A stretch of 22,891 nucleotides of DNA, from NCBI GenBank assembly GCA_002305255.1, contig DBQN01000011.1, positions 12,658 through 35,548 on the forward strand, in the 5' to 3' direction. Every line of letters starts with the position of its first letter. The first letter of the stretch is position 1. A model generated the notes under the pieces. It had not been told where the DNA came from, did no database searches, and saw nothing but the letters and a program-made list of their open reading frames with translations. The position numbers were made by a program, and so were the translations under genes. This document shows, piece after piece, positions 15,510-22,891 of this stretch. Source of the DNA: Firmicutes bacterium UBA1393. GTDB lineage: Bacteria; Bacillota; DTU025.

Positions 15510-16426
15510 GCAACGCCCGTATCCGGCTGATTGGCTGCGATATCGACGGAACCCTGCTGAGGTCTGACTCATCAGTCAGCCGCCACACTCTTGATGCCAT
15601 CGCCCTAGCATCATCCGCCGGTGTGCCCGTGTGCCTTGTCACCGGCAGGCGCGTCGAGAGCACGATTAGCGTCGCGCGGCAACTTGGCCTCGCCACTCCG
15701 TGTGTCGCGCACTGCGGCGCCGCCATTGTCGACCCGGTTCGCGACTCGGCCATCGACGCGACGCACATCCATCGTGACCTGGCCGTATCCGTCTGCGAAC
15801 TCGCCACCGAGTCGGGCGCCAGCGTGGCGGTGTACCAGAACCTGCATCACGGTCGCGGGGTTATGGTCACCGGCACTGGCGAACTTGAACACGCTGCAGA
15901 GTACTGGCCCAGCCTGGCACAGGTATGCCAACTGGTAGACAGCTACGAACAGGCCTGCGCGCACGACCCGTTGCAGATCACAGTGTTCGGATCGCCCAAG
16001 TCGGTCGACGGGTTCCTCACTCAGCTAAAGGCCTGCCACGGCAATGAGGTGTTCACTGTCGACTATGGCGCCGCCGAAGGCGGCACGGCCCTCGTAGACG
16101 TGCTGGCCGGAGGCATCAACAAAGGAACCGGCCTCGCGTTCGTAGCCGACATGTTCGGTGTGCCAAGAAACCACGTGGCAGCCTTCGGCGACTCCGTCAA
16201 CGACCGCGAGATGTTGACCTACGCCGGCTTGCCGGTGGCGATGGCCAACGCCACCGACGAAGTGAAGCTCCTGGCCGCAATGGTGGCACCGTCATGCGAC
16301 GAAGATGGAGTCGCCAGGACCATTCAGGCCCTGGCGCAAAGGGGTCTCTTGGGCACCGCCGGCGACTCCAGCGACATATGTGGCGGCGGCTCATCGAGGA
16401 GCTCGTTCAGCGGGCAACTGCGCTGA
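15506..16426 (+). CDS. Cof-type HAD superfamily phosphatase
   Basis: This 306-residue cytoplasmic phosphatase probably acts on sugar phosphates or flavin-type phosphates, as other Cof/YbiV-like proteins do. Motif I is CDIDGTLL with nucleophile D12 and acid D14; motif II is VTGRR with T46; motif III is K206 in INKGTGL; motif IV is FGDSVNDREM with D229 and D233. The long cap (about 80-195) fits the C2B type. The C-terminal 20-25 residues (TAGDSSDICGGGSSRSSF and on) are low-complexity and probably disordered. The start ATG overlaps the transporter stop. The final 20 bp overlap the end of the convergent vanW-like gene. Confidence 0.92.
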   Translation: MSNARIRLIGCDIDGTLLRSDSSVSRHTLDAIALASSAGVPVCLVTGRRVESTISVARQLGLATPCVAHCGAAIVDPVRDSAIDATHIHRDLAVSVCELATESGASVAVYQNLHHGRGVMVTGTGELEHAAEYWPSLAQVCQLVDSYEQACAHDPLQITVFGSPKSVDGFLTQLKACHGNEVFTVDYGAAEGGTALVDVLAGGINKGTGLAFVADMFGVPRNHVAAFGDSVNDREMLTYAGLPVAMANATDEVKLLAAMVAPSCDEDGVARTIQALAQRGLLGTAGDSSDICGGGSSRSSFSGQLR

Positions 16427-17306
16427 CCGGCTCGTAGAAGTCGTACGACACAAGCTCCCTGTGCCTGGTCGACGTGCTATCCTCCCACTCTGCCCACACA
16501 CGCACTCGATAGCCGGGCTGTCCGGTATCTACCACTTGCCCCTTGGCCATGGGTGCCCCCGCGATGGGTCTGCCTGTGGGGCCGGGCTCGCCCGCCGGGC
16601 GAGGCTCGATGACCTCCACGATCTCAGACACCAGCCTGATGCCGGAAGCATGCGCGCCGGAGCCTTCGGCAGCCTCAATAGCCACGCTGAGCTCTGCCCC
16701 TGAACCTTCCAGACCCGCCCGGACTGTCACCGGGAAGTCCAACGGATTCGTGAACCGAAGGTCAAGCGAACCGTACGCGACAGTGGCGTCGCGACCGGGC
16801 GGCAGATACGGTACCGGCCTGGAGTGAGCGTGCCGCTCCGTGATCTCCATGCCCGCAAGCAGCGCCGCGTTGTAGAGTGTCGACGACACCTGACAGATGC
16901 CGCCGGCCAGCCCGGGCTGGTTCCTTCCGTCCACTATCACCCTGGCGTCGACGTATCCTGCCTCGGTAGTCCTCTCCCCCACTACCCTGTTGAACGAGAA
17001 CTCGGCGCCCGGCTCAACAACAACGCCGTCGATGACGCGGGCAGCCAGGGCCACATTGGCGCGCCTGCCGACCTGCGTATCATCGAGCGTGGTCGTACAC
17101 TGGCCTATCACCACGCGCCCGGCCGGCGTGGCCAGATCTGCCGCACGCGCATCCGCACGTTCGCCTGCCGATGACGCACCCGCCGACGACGCGCCCGTCC
17201 CTCGCCAGGCGGCAGCCAGCACGGCAGCGGCGACGGCCACGGTGACGACAGCGACAATGAGGCATGCGCAGGCAGGCAAAGCGAGGACGGGTCGCCGCGC
17301 TCTCAT
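16407..17306 (-). CDS. Membrane-anchored VanW family protein
   Basis: This 299-residue protein has one N-terminal hydrophobic segment (about 8-34), then an alanine- and serine-rich linker (38-62). The VanW domain runs from about 70 to 235. Its signature is AGGICQVSSTLYNAAL (134-149), with C138 at the centre of the motif, followed by ERHAHSRPVPYLPPGRDATV (157-176). VanW accompanies some glycopeptide-resistance clusters, but its chemistry is not established. Residues 235-290 resemble a degenerate G5-like tail. The start ATG 17306 overlaps the macroglobulin stop (ATGA), with GAAGGTG about 8 bases upstream. It is the last gene of the AMMECR1-macroglobulin-VanW operon. The protein should face outward. 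Confidence 0.9.
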   Translation of the reverse strand: MRARRPVLALPACACLIVAVVTVAVAAAVLAAAWRGTGASSAGASSAGERADARAADLATPAGRVVIGQCTTTLDDTQVGRRANVALAARVIDGVVVEPGAEFSFNRVVGERTTEAGYVDARVIVDGRNQPGLAGGICQVSSTLYNAALLAGMEITERHAHSRPVPYLPPGRDATVAYGSLDLRFTNPLDFPVTVRAGLEGSGAELSVAIEAAEGSGAHASGIRLVSEIVEVIEPRPAGEPGPTGRPIAGAPMAKGQVVDTGQPGYRVRVWAEWEDSTSTRHRELVSYDFYEPVSAVAR

Positions 17307-20300
17307 CTCGGCAACACCTTCAGAGTCGCGCTCGTCCCGCGAGCGTACTGGTCAGGATAGTACATCGACCATGCCGTACTGGGCATGATCCGGTAGTCAC
17401 CCGCCCGTTCGGGAGTGATCACGTACTCGTACTCTCTCTCCTGTCCATTCGCGATGGAGCCTGCGAACACGACTACGCGGTTGTCCCTGACCTCTCTGCG
17501 ATGGTACCAGTACGACCACGAGTAAGGATCTGAGTAGTCACCCGATACCTCGAACCCCGATGGAATCGGATCCTCGAACGCCATGTACTCGAGGTTCTCG
17601 AGGGCCTTCACACGCACACGCACAAGTACCTCCTGACCCACCCTCACCGTGCCGTTCGCCGGCGACGTGGCAGGCCGGCCCTGCTTATCGAGGGGAAGTG
17701 ACCTGTCAACGATGAGATACTCGCGGGTGATCATAGCACTATCACCTGCCGCTGCAACGTCCGATGCTTCACCGTGCCACTCGGCCGCGACTGAGAAGTA
17801 CACCCTGCCTCCGTCAGCATGGACTCTCACCATGTTCAGACCGGCCCCGAGTAGCGCAGAGTCGATCTGCACCCTTGTGCTCCCATCCACGCGAACGAGC
17901 CCCGATACCGCTTGCTTGCCGTTGACAGTAATGGTCACGGCGGGTGCACTGGCATCTGCCTTCTCGCCTGTGTGGCTGACGAATCTGACAAGAGCCATCA
18001 CGGCCGCAGCGGAGTCCCTCGTCGACAGCCACCGGTCTCCCCGTCGCGCGGCGGCCAGATGGCGTGCTGCCTCGGCGGCCAGCTCATCGTCGTAGCCGGT
18101 GCTCAGCAAGGCCATCAGAGCCCATGCAGTTGACTCCGACGACTCGTTCCTCCACGGGTTCTTAGGATCGTCAGTACGCCATATTGCCTGCCCGTCGGCG
18201 CGCGAGGCCTGAGCCGCCAGACGCTTCACCGCAGCCGCGGCCAGTTCTTGATCGCCCCGTGCACCGGCAGCCAGGCCTAGGAAGGCCAGTGTCTGGCTGT
18301 CAGTCACTTTGGGCAGCAGCTTCTTCATCGCCGCAGCCATCTGATCGTTCGTGCGGCCATGGAGAGCCAGCACGTAGAAGGCGAATGCCTGCTTGCGCTG
18401 GTCAGCCTGGTTCAGCACCGTGGATGACAGATACTGCAGCGCCCTCGACACGCTGCCCTCGCTCACATCGTAACCGGCCTGTTTCGCCAGGGCATAGCCG
18501 TACAGCACGTACGAGGTCATCCACGCGTCGCTCTTGTCATACTCCCACCAGCCAAAGCCCCCGTCGGCGTGCTGCATGCCATATAGCCTGGCCAGGCCGT
18601 CACCTACCATCTTCGCTAGCTGCTCGGCACTACGACGTGCGCTAACGCCGAACTCTGCCTCAACCTGGCTTGCGACGATGTCGGGCACGAAAGCGCTCAT
18701 GGTCTGCTCGACGCAGCCGTATGGGTAAGCCACCAGGTACTCAAGGGCATCTGAGACAATGCCCAGATATCCCGAACTCACGTCTACCCAGGCCTTGAGC
18801 GAACCCGCGACGACTCGCTCCGGCAAGTCGAGACTGACCTCCGCATCACCGCCGCCGACTCCTGTATCGCCGGCTCGGACGGCACTGCCCGGCTCACCAA
18901 AGGGCTGAACCGGCACGCGTAGCTCGATACCGTCGGTGGTGAACCAGGATCTTATGCGCGCTGAGAACTTCACCTCACCCACGGACCTGGGCATGACGGT
19001 CCACTCCACCGTTGCAGAGCTGAACGGCGCCACCTTCACATACTTCTTCGCCGGCCCGACAATGTCGGCGCCGTCGGCCCGGAGAGTGACCGAGGCCGTC
19101 CTCTGCCACTTGGTGTCGTTATGCACAACGGCAGTCACGGAACCACTGTCGCCCAAAGTGTAGAAGCGCGGCAGACCCAGCCTCACCGAGAGCGGCAGCG
19201 ACACCTTGACCTTCGCGGTGGCCTGCCCCACCATCGTAGTGCGGGAGTGCGCCCTCACAGTGGCCCGCCACGTGGTGAGCGAGTCAGGCAGTGTGATCTT
19301 GATGACAGCGTGGCCGTTGGCATCGGTTACCACCGAGGGGTACCACGCCGCGGTATCGGGGAAGTCTTTCCTGTCCGACTCGGCCGCGCCCTCCTTGTCA
19401 GCGCCGCCGTAGTAGGTGGCTGGGAACGAGTTCTCCGTTGTCACAGCCTGCTGGCGCTTGCCGTGGAAGAATTTGACGATATCCGAGGTCGTATCGGGCC
19501 TTACGGCGAATATGGCCTCGTCAACCAGGGCGAACGACACCTCAGCCGGCACCGCGTCGCCATTCGAATCGCGCGTGGTCACAAGGAAGGTGGCAGTCTC
19601 GCCCGGGCGATACTGCGTCTTGTTGGGCTGAATCTCCACTGTCAGAGAGGTTGAGGGGTCGTCTATCACGACCTCAGCCGAAGCCGCCTGCATGATGCCG
19701 CCTGACACAACCGTTACGTTCACGAAGGTGTTCGGCGCATACGCAGCCTCGATCGGCAGCTCTACCGACGCGGAACCCTGCTCGAGAGGGACGACTCTGG
19801 CGAGACGGATGTCTGTGTCTTCTACAGTGACCAGTGCCGTCTGGGCCTCAGCCGGGCCCGAGATCAACACGAGTGCTGTGTCACCCACGCTGTACTTGGG
19901 CTTGTCGATGACTACGGCAAGATCGGTCCGTTCCGACTGCACACCGACGCCGAACTTCGAGGCCCACACCCAGGCAGATGCCTCGACATGATTTCCGCGC
20001 TCGTCGACTGCGGAGGCAGTGACCACATACTCTCCTGGTTCCGTAACCTTCAGGGTTACCTCACCCTCACCCCGCGCAGAGGTGGTCACCTGCCCTGTCA
20101 TCACTGTGGAGTCGGTGTATCCTTTCTTGTGCCAGGTGCGCTTCATCAGCTTGACCACGAGAGCCTGACTACAAGGCTTGCCTGAAGCGTCAACCGTTCG
20201 CACTCTGGCCGTGAACTCACTGTCGGGTGACACCACCCACTGGTCCACACTTACTTCAGCATCGAACAGACCACCGACGACCAGCGTCCACCCTGAACCC

Positions 20301-21763
20301 GAGGCCGTCTTGCCGGTCGAGTCGGCCACGTCGGCAATGACGGTGTAGATGTAGTTGCCTCCGCCGGGGGCCGTATTGGGCACATCGAAGCTCAGGCGAG
20401 CACGGCCACTGTCGTCGGTGGTCGCAGTGCCTGAGGTCACGTACTCCTGCCAGTACATCTCCTGGCCCGCGTAGTACTGGGATTCCTCGTCAGCCATCTC
20501 GGTGCCGGCGTAACCCAAGAACCCTGTGCGCTGGCGGTACACGCGGAAGTTCACCGAGGCGTTCTGCACCGGCGATCCGAAGTAGTACATGGTGCTCAGC
20601 TCGGCTTCGAGGCGGTCACCTGCCACATACCTGGGCTCGTCAAACTTGACCTCCACCGACCATTCGGGCTTGCGGTACTCAGCCACGTCAAAGCCCGACC
20701 AGTGCTGCTCGCCATTGATGTTGGCTACGATCGAATACCTTCCCAGCGGGGGTTCGGCCGCCAGCGAAAGCGATCCGTCGAACGATCCCCACGCCCCTGT
20801 CGACAGGTCCTCCCTGTAGATCCTGTTGCCCTCCGGATCCATGACCTCCACGGAAACCGTCGCCGGGTCGGGAGTCTTGTATCCGGGATCAAGCATGGCC
20901 CTCACGATACCCTTGAAGTGCACTGTGTTCCCCGGCCGGTACACTGGCCTGTCAGTGTAGACAAACACCTTGTGCAGGCGGGAGTCGTACCAGTAGTAGG
21001 AGTTCGCGACCTGCACCTCTTGCCCGCGTACCCCCATCACCAGCGCCGACGCTGCCGGAGTGTCGAGACTGACTCTCCATAGCCCGTCCTCATCGGTCGT
21101 GCCTGACAGCTTCACGGGCCCCTGAGGCGTGTCAGAGTCAGTGCCCCACTCCGGTTCGTAGCCAACCTCAGGGTAGAGTGTGGCGGTAACGTCCACACCT
21201 GCGACAGAAGCGCCTGTGAGCGTGTCGACGGCATACACCAGCAGACTACCTGCCGACTCCTTCGTCACCAAGCCGAAGCCTGACACGGTGAACCAGACTG
21301 CATACGTCGAGCGCACCTGTGGCGAGACCGGAACAGCCACGTAGCACCCGGGGGGCAACGGGTCCAGTACGACGGAGCTCCTCGCGGGCTGACCCTTCCT
21401 GTCGATGGGCACCGACACCTGTTTGACCAGCTTGCGCCCTGGTAGCCGGGCGACGTCAATGCCCCACAACCCTTCTTCACCCGCGCTTGAGAAGTGCGCT
21501 GCCCCATCGAACGAGTACACCGACACCGACAGCGTCTTGAGTGATTGCCCCCTCACGCCTATCTCAGGTTTCTGGGCGGGGCCGTAAGTTCTGGCTGTGG
21601 TGAACAGCCATGCCTGCCCTGATGCGGCCGCCTCTGCGGGAGCTCCCGCCGTCAGAACCAGGGCGGCCAGGACCATCACAACCGCAAGGACCAACGTCAC
21701 CACAAGCGGCATGCGGCGGCTCGCTCCTGCCCTCGGTCTCGGTTCACGAAGTAAGAGATTCAT
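17303..21763 (-). CDS. Bacterial alpha-2-macroglobulin with intact thioester
   Basis: This 1486-residue surface protein probably traps attacking proteases by covalent capture. Residues 18-47 form a signal peptide or anchor (LVVTLVLAVVMVLAALVLTAG, then APAEAAA) with no lipobox cysteine. Macroglobulin repeats follow, including KVFVYTDRPVYRPGNTV (265-281), the usual start of the MG3-like domain. A flexible, charged stretch at about 755-805 is the likely bait. The A2M core begins at DTAAWYPSVVTDANGHA (803-819). The thioester motif is GCVEQ (C1017, E1019, Q1020), inside an alpha-helical thioester domain (about 990-1290). A receptor-binding-type domain ends the protein. ATG 21763 has GGAGGT 8 bases upstream. 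No pbpC partner is present. Confidence 0.94.
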   Translation of the reverse strand: MNLLLREPRPRAGASRRMPLVVTLVLAVVMVLAALVLTAGAPAEAAASGQAWLFTTARTYGPAQKPEIGVRGQSLKTLSVSVYSFDGAAHFSSAGEEGLWGIDVARLPGRKLVKQVSVPIDRKGQPARSSVVLDPLPPGCYVAVPVSPQVRSTYAVWFTVSGFGLVTKESAGSLLVYAVDTLTGASVAGVDVTATLYPEVGYEPEWGTDSDTPQGPVKLSGTTDEDGLWRVSLDTPAASALVMGVRGQEVQVANSYYWYDSRLHKVFVYTDRPVYRPGNTVHFKGIVRAMLDPGYKTPDPATVSVEVMDPEGNRIYREDLSTGAWGSFDGSLSLAAEPPLGRYSIVANINGEQHWSGFDVAEYRKPEWSVEVKFDEPRYVAGDRLEAELSTMYYFGSPVQNASVNFRVYRQRTGFLGYAGTEMADEESQYYAGQEMYWQEYVTSGTATTDDSGRARLSFDVPNTAPGGGNYIYTVIADVADSTGKTASGSGWTLVVGGLFDAEVSVDQWVVSPDSEFTARVRTVDASGKPCSQALVVKLMKRTWHKKGYTDSTVMTGQVTTSARGEGEVTLKVTEPGEYVVTASAVDERGNHVEASAWVWASKFGVGVQSERTDLAVVIDKPKYSVGDTALVLISGPAEAQTALVTVEDTDIRLARVVPLEQGSASVELPIEAAYAPNTFVNVTVVSGGIMQAASAEVVIDDPSTSLTVEIQPNKTQYRPGETATFLVTTRDSNGDAVPAEVSFALVDEAIFAVRPDTTSDIVKFFHGKRQQAVTTENSFPATYYGGADKEGAAESDRKDFPDTAAWYPSVVTDANGHAVIKITLPDSLTTWRATVRAHSRTTMVGQATAKVKVSLPLSVRLGLPRFYTLGDSGSVTAVVHNDTKWQRTASVTLRADGADIVGPAKKYVKVAPFSSATVEWTVMPRSVGEVKFSARIRSWFTTDGIELRVPVQPFGEPGSAVRAGDTGVGGGDAEVSLDLPERVVAGSLKAWVDVSSGYLGIVSDALEYLVAYPYGCVEQTMSAFVPDIVASQVEAEFGVSARRSAEQLAKMVGDGLARLYGMQHADGGFGWWEYDKSDAWMTSYVLYGYALAKQAGYDVSEGSVSRALQYLSSTVLNQADQRKQAFAFYVLALHGRTNDQMAAAMKKLLPKVTDSQTLAFLGLAAGARGDQELAAAAVKRLAAQASRADGQAIWRTDDPKNPWRNESSESTAWALMALLSTGYDDELAAEAARHLAAARRGDRWLSTRDSAAAVMALVRFVSHTGEKADASAPAVTITVNGKQAVSGLVRVDGSTRVQIDSALLGAGLNMVRVHADGGRVYFSVAAEWHGEASDVAAAGDSAMITREYLIVDRSLPLDKQGRPATSPANGTVRVGQEVLVRVRVKALENLEYMAFEDPIPSGFEVSGDYSDPYSWSYWYHRREVRDNRVVVFAGSIANGQEREYEYVITPERAGDYRIMPSTAWSMYYPDQYARGTSATLKVLPR

Positions 21764-21816
21764 TGGCGTATACCTCCAACTGCCGAAAATCGCGGCCAGT
21801 CTGACATTCCGGTCTT

Positions 21817-22623
21817 CTAGTTTCGTATAGTCAGCGAAGCTCCGAACTTCACTGTTTGAAATCTGTAAGCTTCATACGGCTCCTCGAGCCCGATGCCGGC
21901 CTCCTGCAAAGCCCAGCTTAGCTGCTTTGCATGGGTAAGCGCTTCACCCGGCAGGATAACACCTGTGCGCGCACCCGACCTGACAAACACTCCGAACCCG
22001 GCCGGATCCCATGCGTCACCCCTTGCGACGCGCTCCAGACGCCCCACCACCGATACCGCCAGCTCTATCTGGCTGAGCTCGCGCTTCTCAATGGGAGACC
22101 GGCGCAGGTCGCGTGCGGCCACCAGGGCTCCGTAGTGACCGACTTCCCGTGCAAGGCTTGTGGTGTTCGCCCATATTGATCCGACGCACGCGCGCACCCG
22201 ATTGTTCATCACTGCGGTAACAAACACTCCGGAGCGGCCGCCCTTGAGGAGCGCAGCAGCCTCGGTGCCCACGCCTGATGCGTCGATCCAGCCATGAGGT
22301 TCCGGCGGTGGCTCGCCTGTGACAGACGCCACAAGGCTGCCCATGGCAAGCTCCAGCACTACTCTCTCTAGTGCCGGATCCATTCGGGCGGCCGCGCCGA
22401 GCTGCTCAAGCAGGTCAGCACGGCCTGCAGCGCCAGGCGCCGAATCGTGAGGTTCGCCGCGACCGTCCGGCTCGGCGCTGGCGACGAGCTGTGGCACGTC
22501 GTGCCGCGAAACCGGAACTCGCAGGCGCGGCGACGCTGCCGCCATGGCCACGGCTACAGCAGCAACAGCCAACAGCAGAACCGCCGCGAACCTCACGATT
22601 CCGGCGGGTACACGCGGCCTCAT
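21817..22623 (-). CDS. Membrane-anchored AMMECR1-domain protein
   Basis: This 268-residue protein has an N-terminal hydrophobic segment (about 9-30), a polar, probably disordered linker (35-75) and an AMMECR1 domain (about 82-266). Recognisable blocks are GVFVTAVMNNRVRACVGS (132-149), matching the family's GVFVTL...LRGCIG with alanine for glycine, then AARDLRRSPIEKRELSQIEL (169-188) and GVFVRSGARTGVILPGEAL (211-229). AMMECR1 proteins are normally cytoplasmic and often sit with Memo and radical-SAM genes (AmmeMemoRadiSam); neither is seen here. ATG 22623 has AAGGAG about 11 bases upstream. The gene precedes the macroglobulin by 53 bp and a 17-bp palindrome lies just before its ribosome site. 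Confidence 0.85.
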   Translation of the reverse strand: MRPRVPAGIVRFAAVLLLAVAAVAVAMAAASPRLRVPVSRHDVPQLVASAEPDGRGEPHDSAPGAAGRADLLEQLGAAARMDPALERVVLELAMGSLVASVTGEPPPEPHGWIDASGVGTEAAALLKGGRSGVFVTAVMNNRVRACVGSIWANTTSLAREVGHYGALVAARDLRRSPIEKRELSQIELAVSVVGRLERVARGDAWDPAGFGVFVRSGARTGVILPGEALTHAKQLSWALQEAGIGLEEPYEAYRFQTVKFGASLTIRN

Positions 22624-22891
22624 CCCGCAATCAACTCCTTCTGAATAGTGTCACTATTCGCCGAACGCGCTGATGAATCCTACTGCAACCGCGCCGCCCC
22701 CACCAACACGTCTGCATCTCCAGTCGTCTCCGTCCACTGAGTCAGACTGCCTGTGGCGAGCTTAGTTCCCAGTGGGCGAACTCCTTTCTCGTACAGTTGT
22801 CGTGATGTTCGCCGACGCATCGCGAATCGGCCTGCGGCGTGTGGGGACTATACAGGGTACGGCGACGTTCTTATCTGGTCGATATAACTTT
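22624..22891. other. Upstream region of the AMMECR1-macroglobulin operon
   Basis: This 268-bp stretch at the window edge holds no convincing gene. It contains a -10-like TATAGT on the minus strand (22847-22852) without a good -35, an isolated AAAGGAG (minus strand, about 22786-22792) with no canonical start at the right distance, short complementary segments (GTCTG with CAGAC, CAGT with ACTG) that could fold in the leader, and the palindrome at 22643-22659. A 46-codon frame (22680-22820, minus) is open but has no ribosome site and mixed third positions. Confidence 0.5.
22643..22659. promoter_or_regulatory. Perfect 17-bp palindrome next to the ribosome site
   Basis: GAATAGTG and CACTATTC face each other across a single base. 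The inner edge is 2 bases from the AAGGAG (22635-22640) of the AMMECR1-domain gene. As DNA it fits a dimeric repressor site; as RNA it would form an 8-bp hairpin able to affect ribosome access. AT-rich composition stands out from the GC-rich surroundings. Confidence 0.6.

Noticed and set aside
22680..22820. 46-aa ORF in the AMMECR1 leader
   Set aside because: The frame is open from an ATG and parts look protein-like, but there is no ribosome site, third positions are not GC-biased like real genes here, and other frames look equally plausible. Kept only as a finding about the leader.

Overview
The window looks like chromosomal DNA of a GC-rich, low-complexity-free Gram-positive-type anaerobe, most likely a high-GC member of the Bacillota (Clostridia or Limnochordia-like). 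The reasons are strong GGAGG-type ribosome binding sites, frequent GTG and TTG starts, and a typical Firmicute gene set: peptidase T, oligoendopeptidase F, type I pullulanase, a tandem zinc-ribbon protein, a TGS-domain GTPase and VanW. No rRNA, tRNA, insertion sequence, phage gene or CRISPR array is visible. Genus cannot be assigned from the sequence alone.

Layout. (1) 1-1858, minus strand: an ArsR-like regulator, an ABC ATPase and the start of an ABC-2 permease (cut by the window edge). They are fired from a near-consensus promoter whose -10 lies in a direct repeat. (2) 2044-2337, plus strand: a small double zinc-ribbon protein with a TTG start, divergent from the regulator and closed by a clear terminator. 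(3) 2458-14409, a long minus-strand run read right to left: an unrecognised 220-aa protein, a 30-aa secreted-type peptide not previously obvious as a gene, a membrane HD-GYP protein, a Na/Pi cotransporter with a PhoU-like tail, a MATE exporter, oligoendopeptidase F, pullulanase, a TGS GTPase, a flavodoxin-like protein and peptidase T. Promoters can be proposed before the 220-aa protein and before the pullulanase, so this is probably at least two transcription units. (4) 14553-16426, plus strand: an EamA/DMT transporter overlapping a Cof-type HAD phosphatase. (5) 16407-22623, minus strand: a membrane-anchored AMMECR1-domain protein, a 1486-aa alpha-2-macroglobulin with an intact thioester motif, and a membrane-anchored VanW protein. 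All three appear to face outward.

How the parts may work together. Region 1 is a self-regulated exporter. The right part of region 3 (220-aa protein, peptide, HD-GYP protein, Na/Pi carrier) is the best candidate for an undescribed signalling unit: a peptide with a predicted AxA cleavage site leaving six residues lies just upstream of a multi-spanning c-di-GMP phosphodiesterase-like protein. Region 5 looks like a cell-surface protection module, with a protease-trapping macroglobulin next to two unusual anchored proteins. The rest is ordinary peptide, alpha-glucan and transport metabolism. All names rest on motif recognition by eye; no database search was run.
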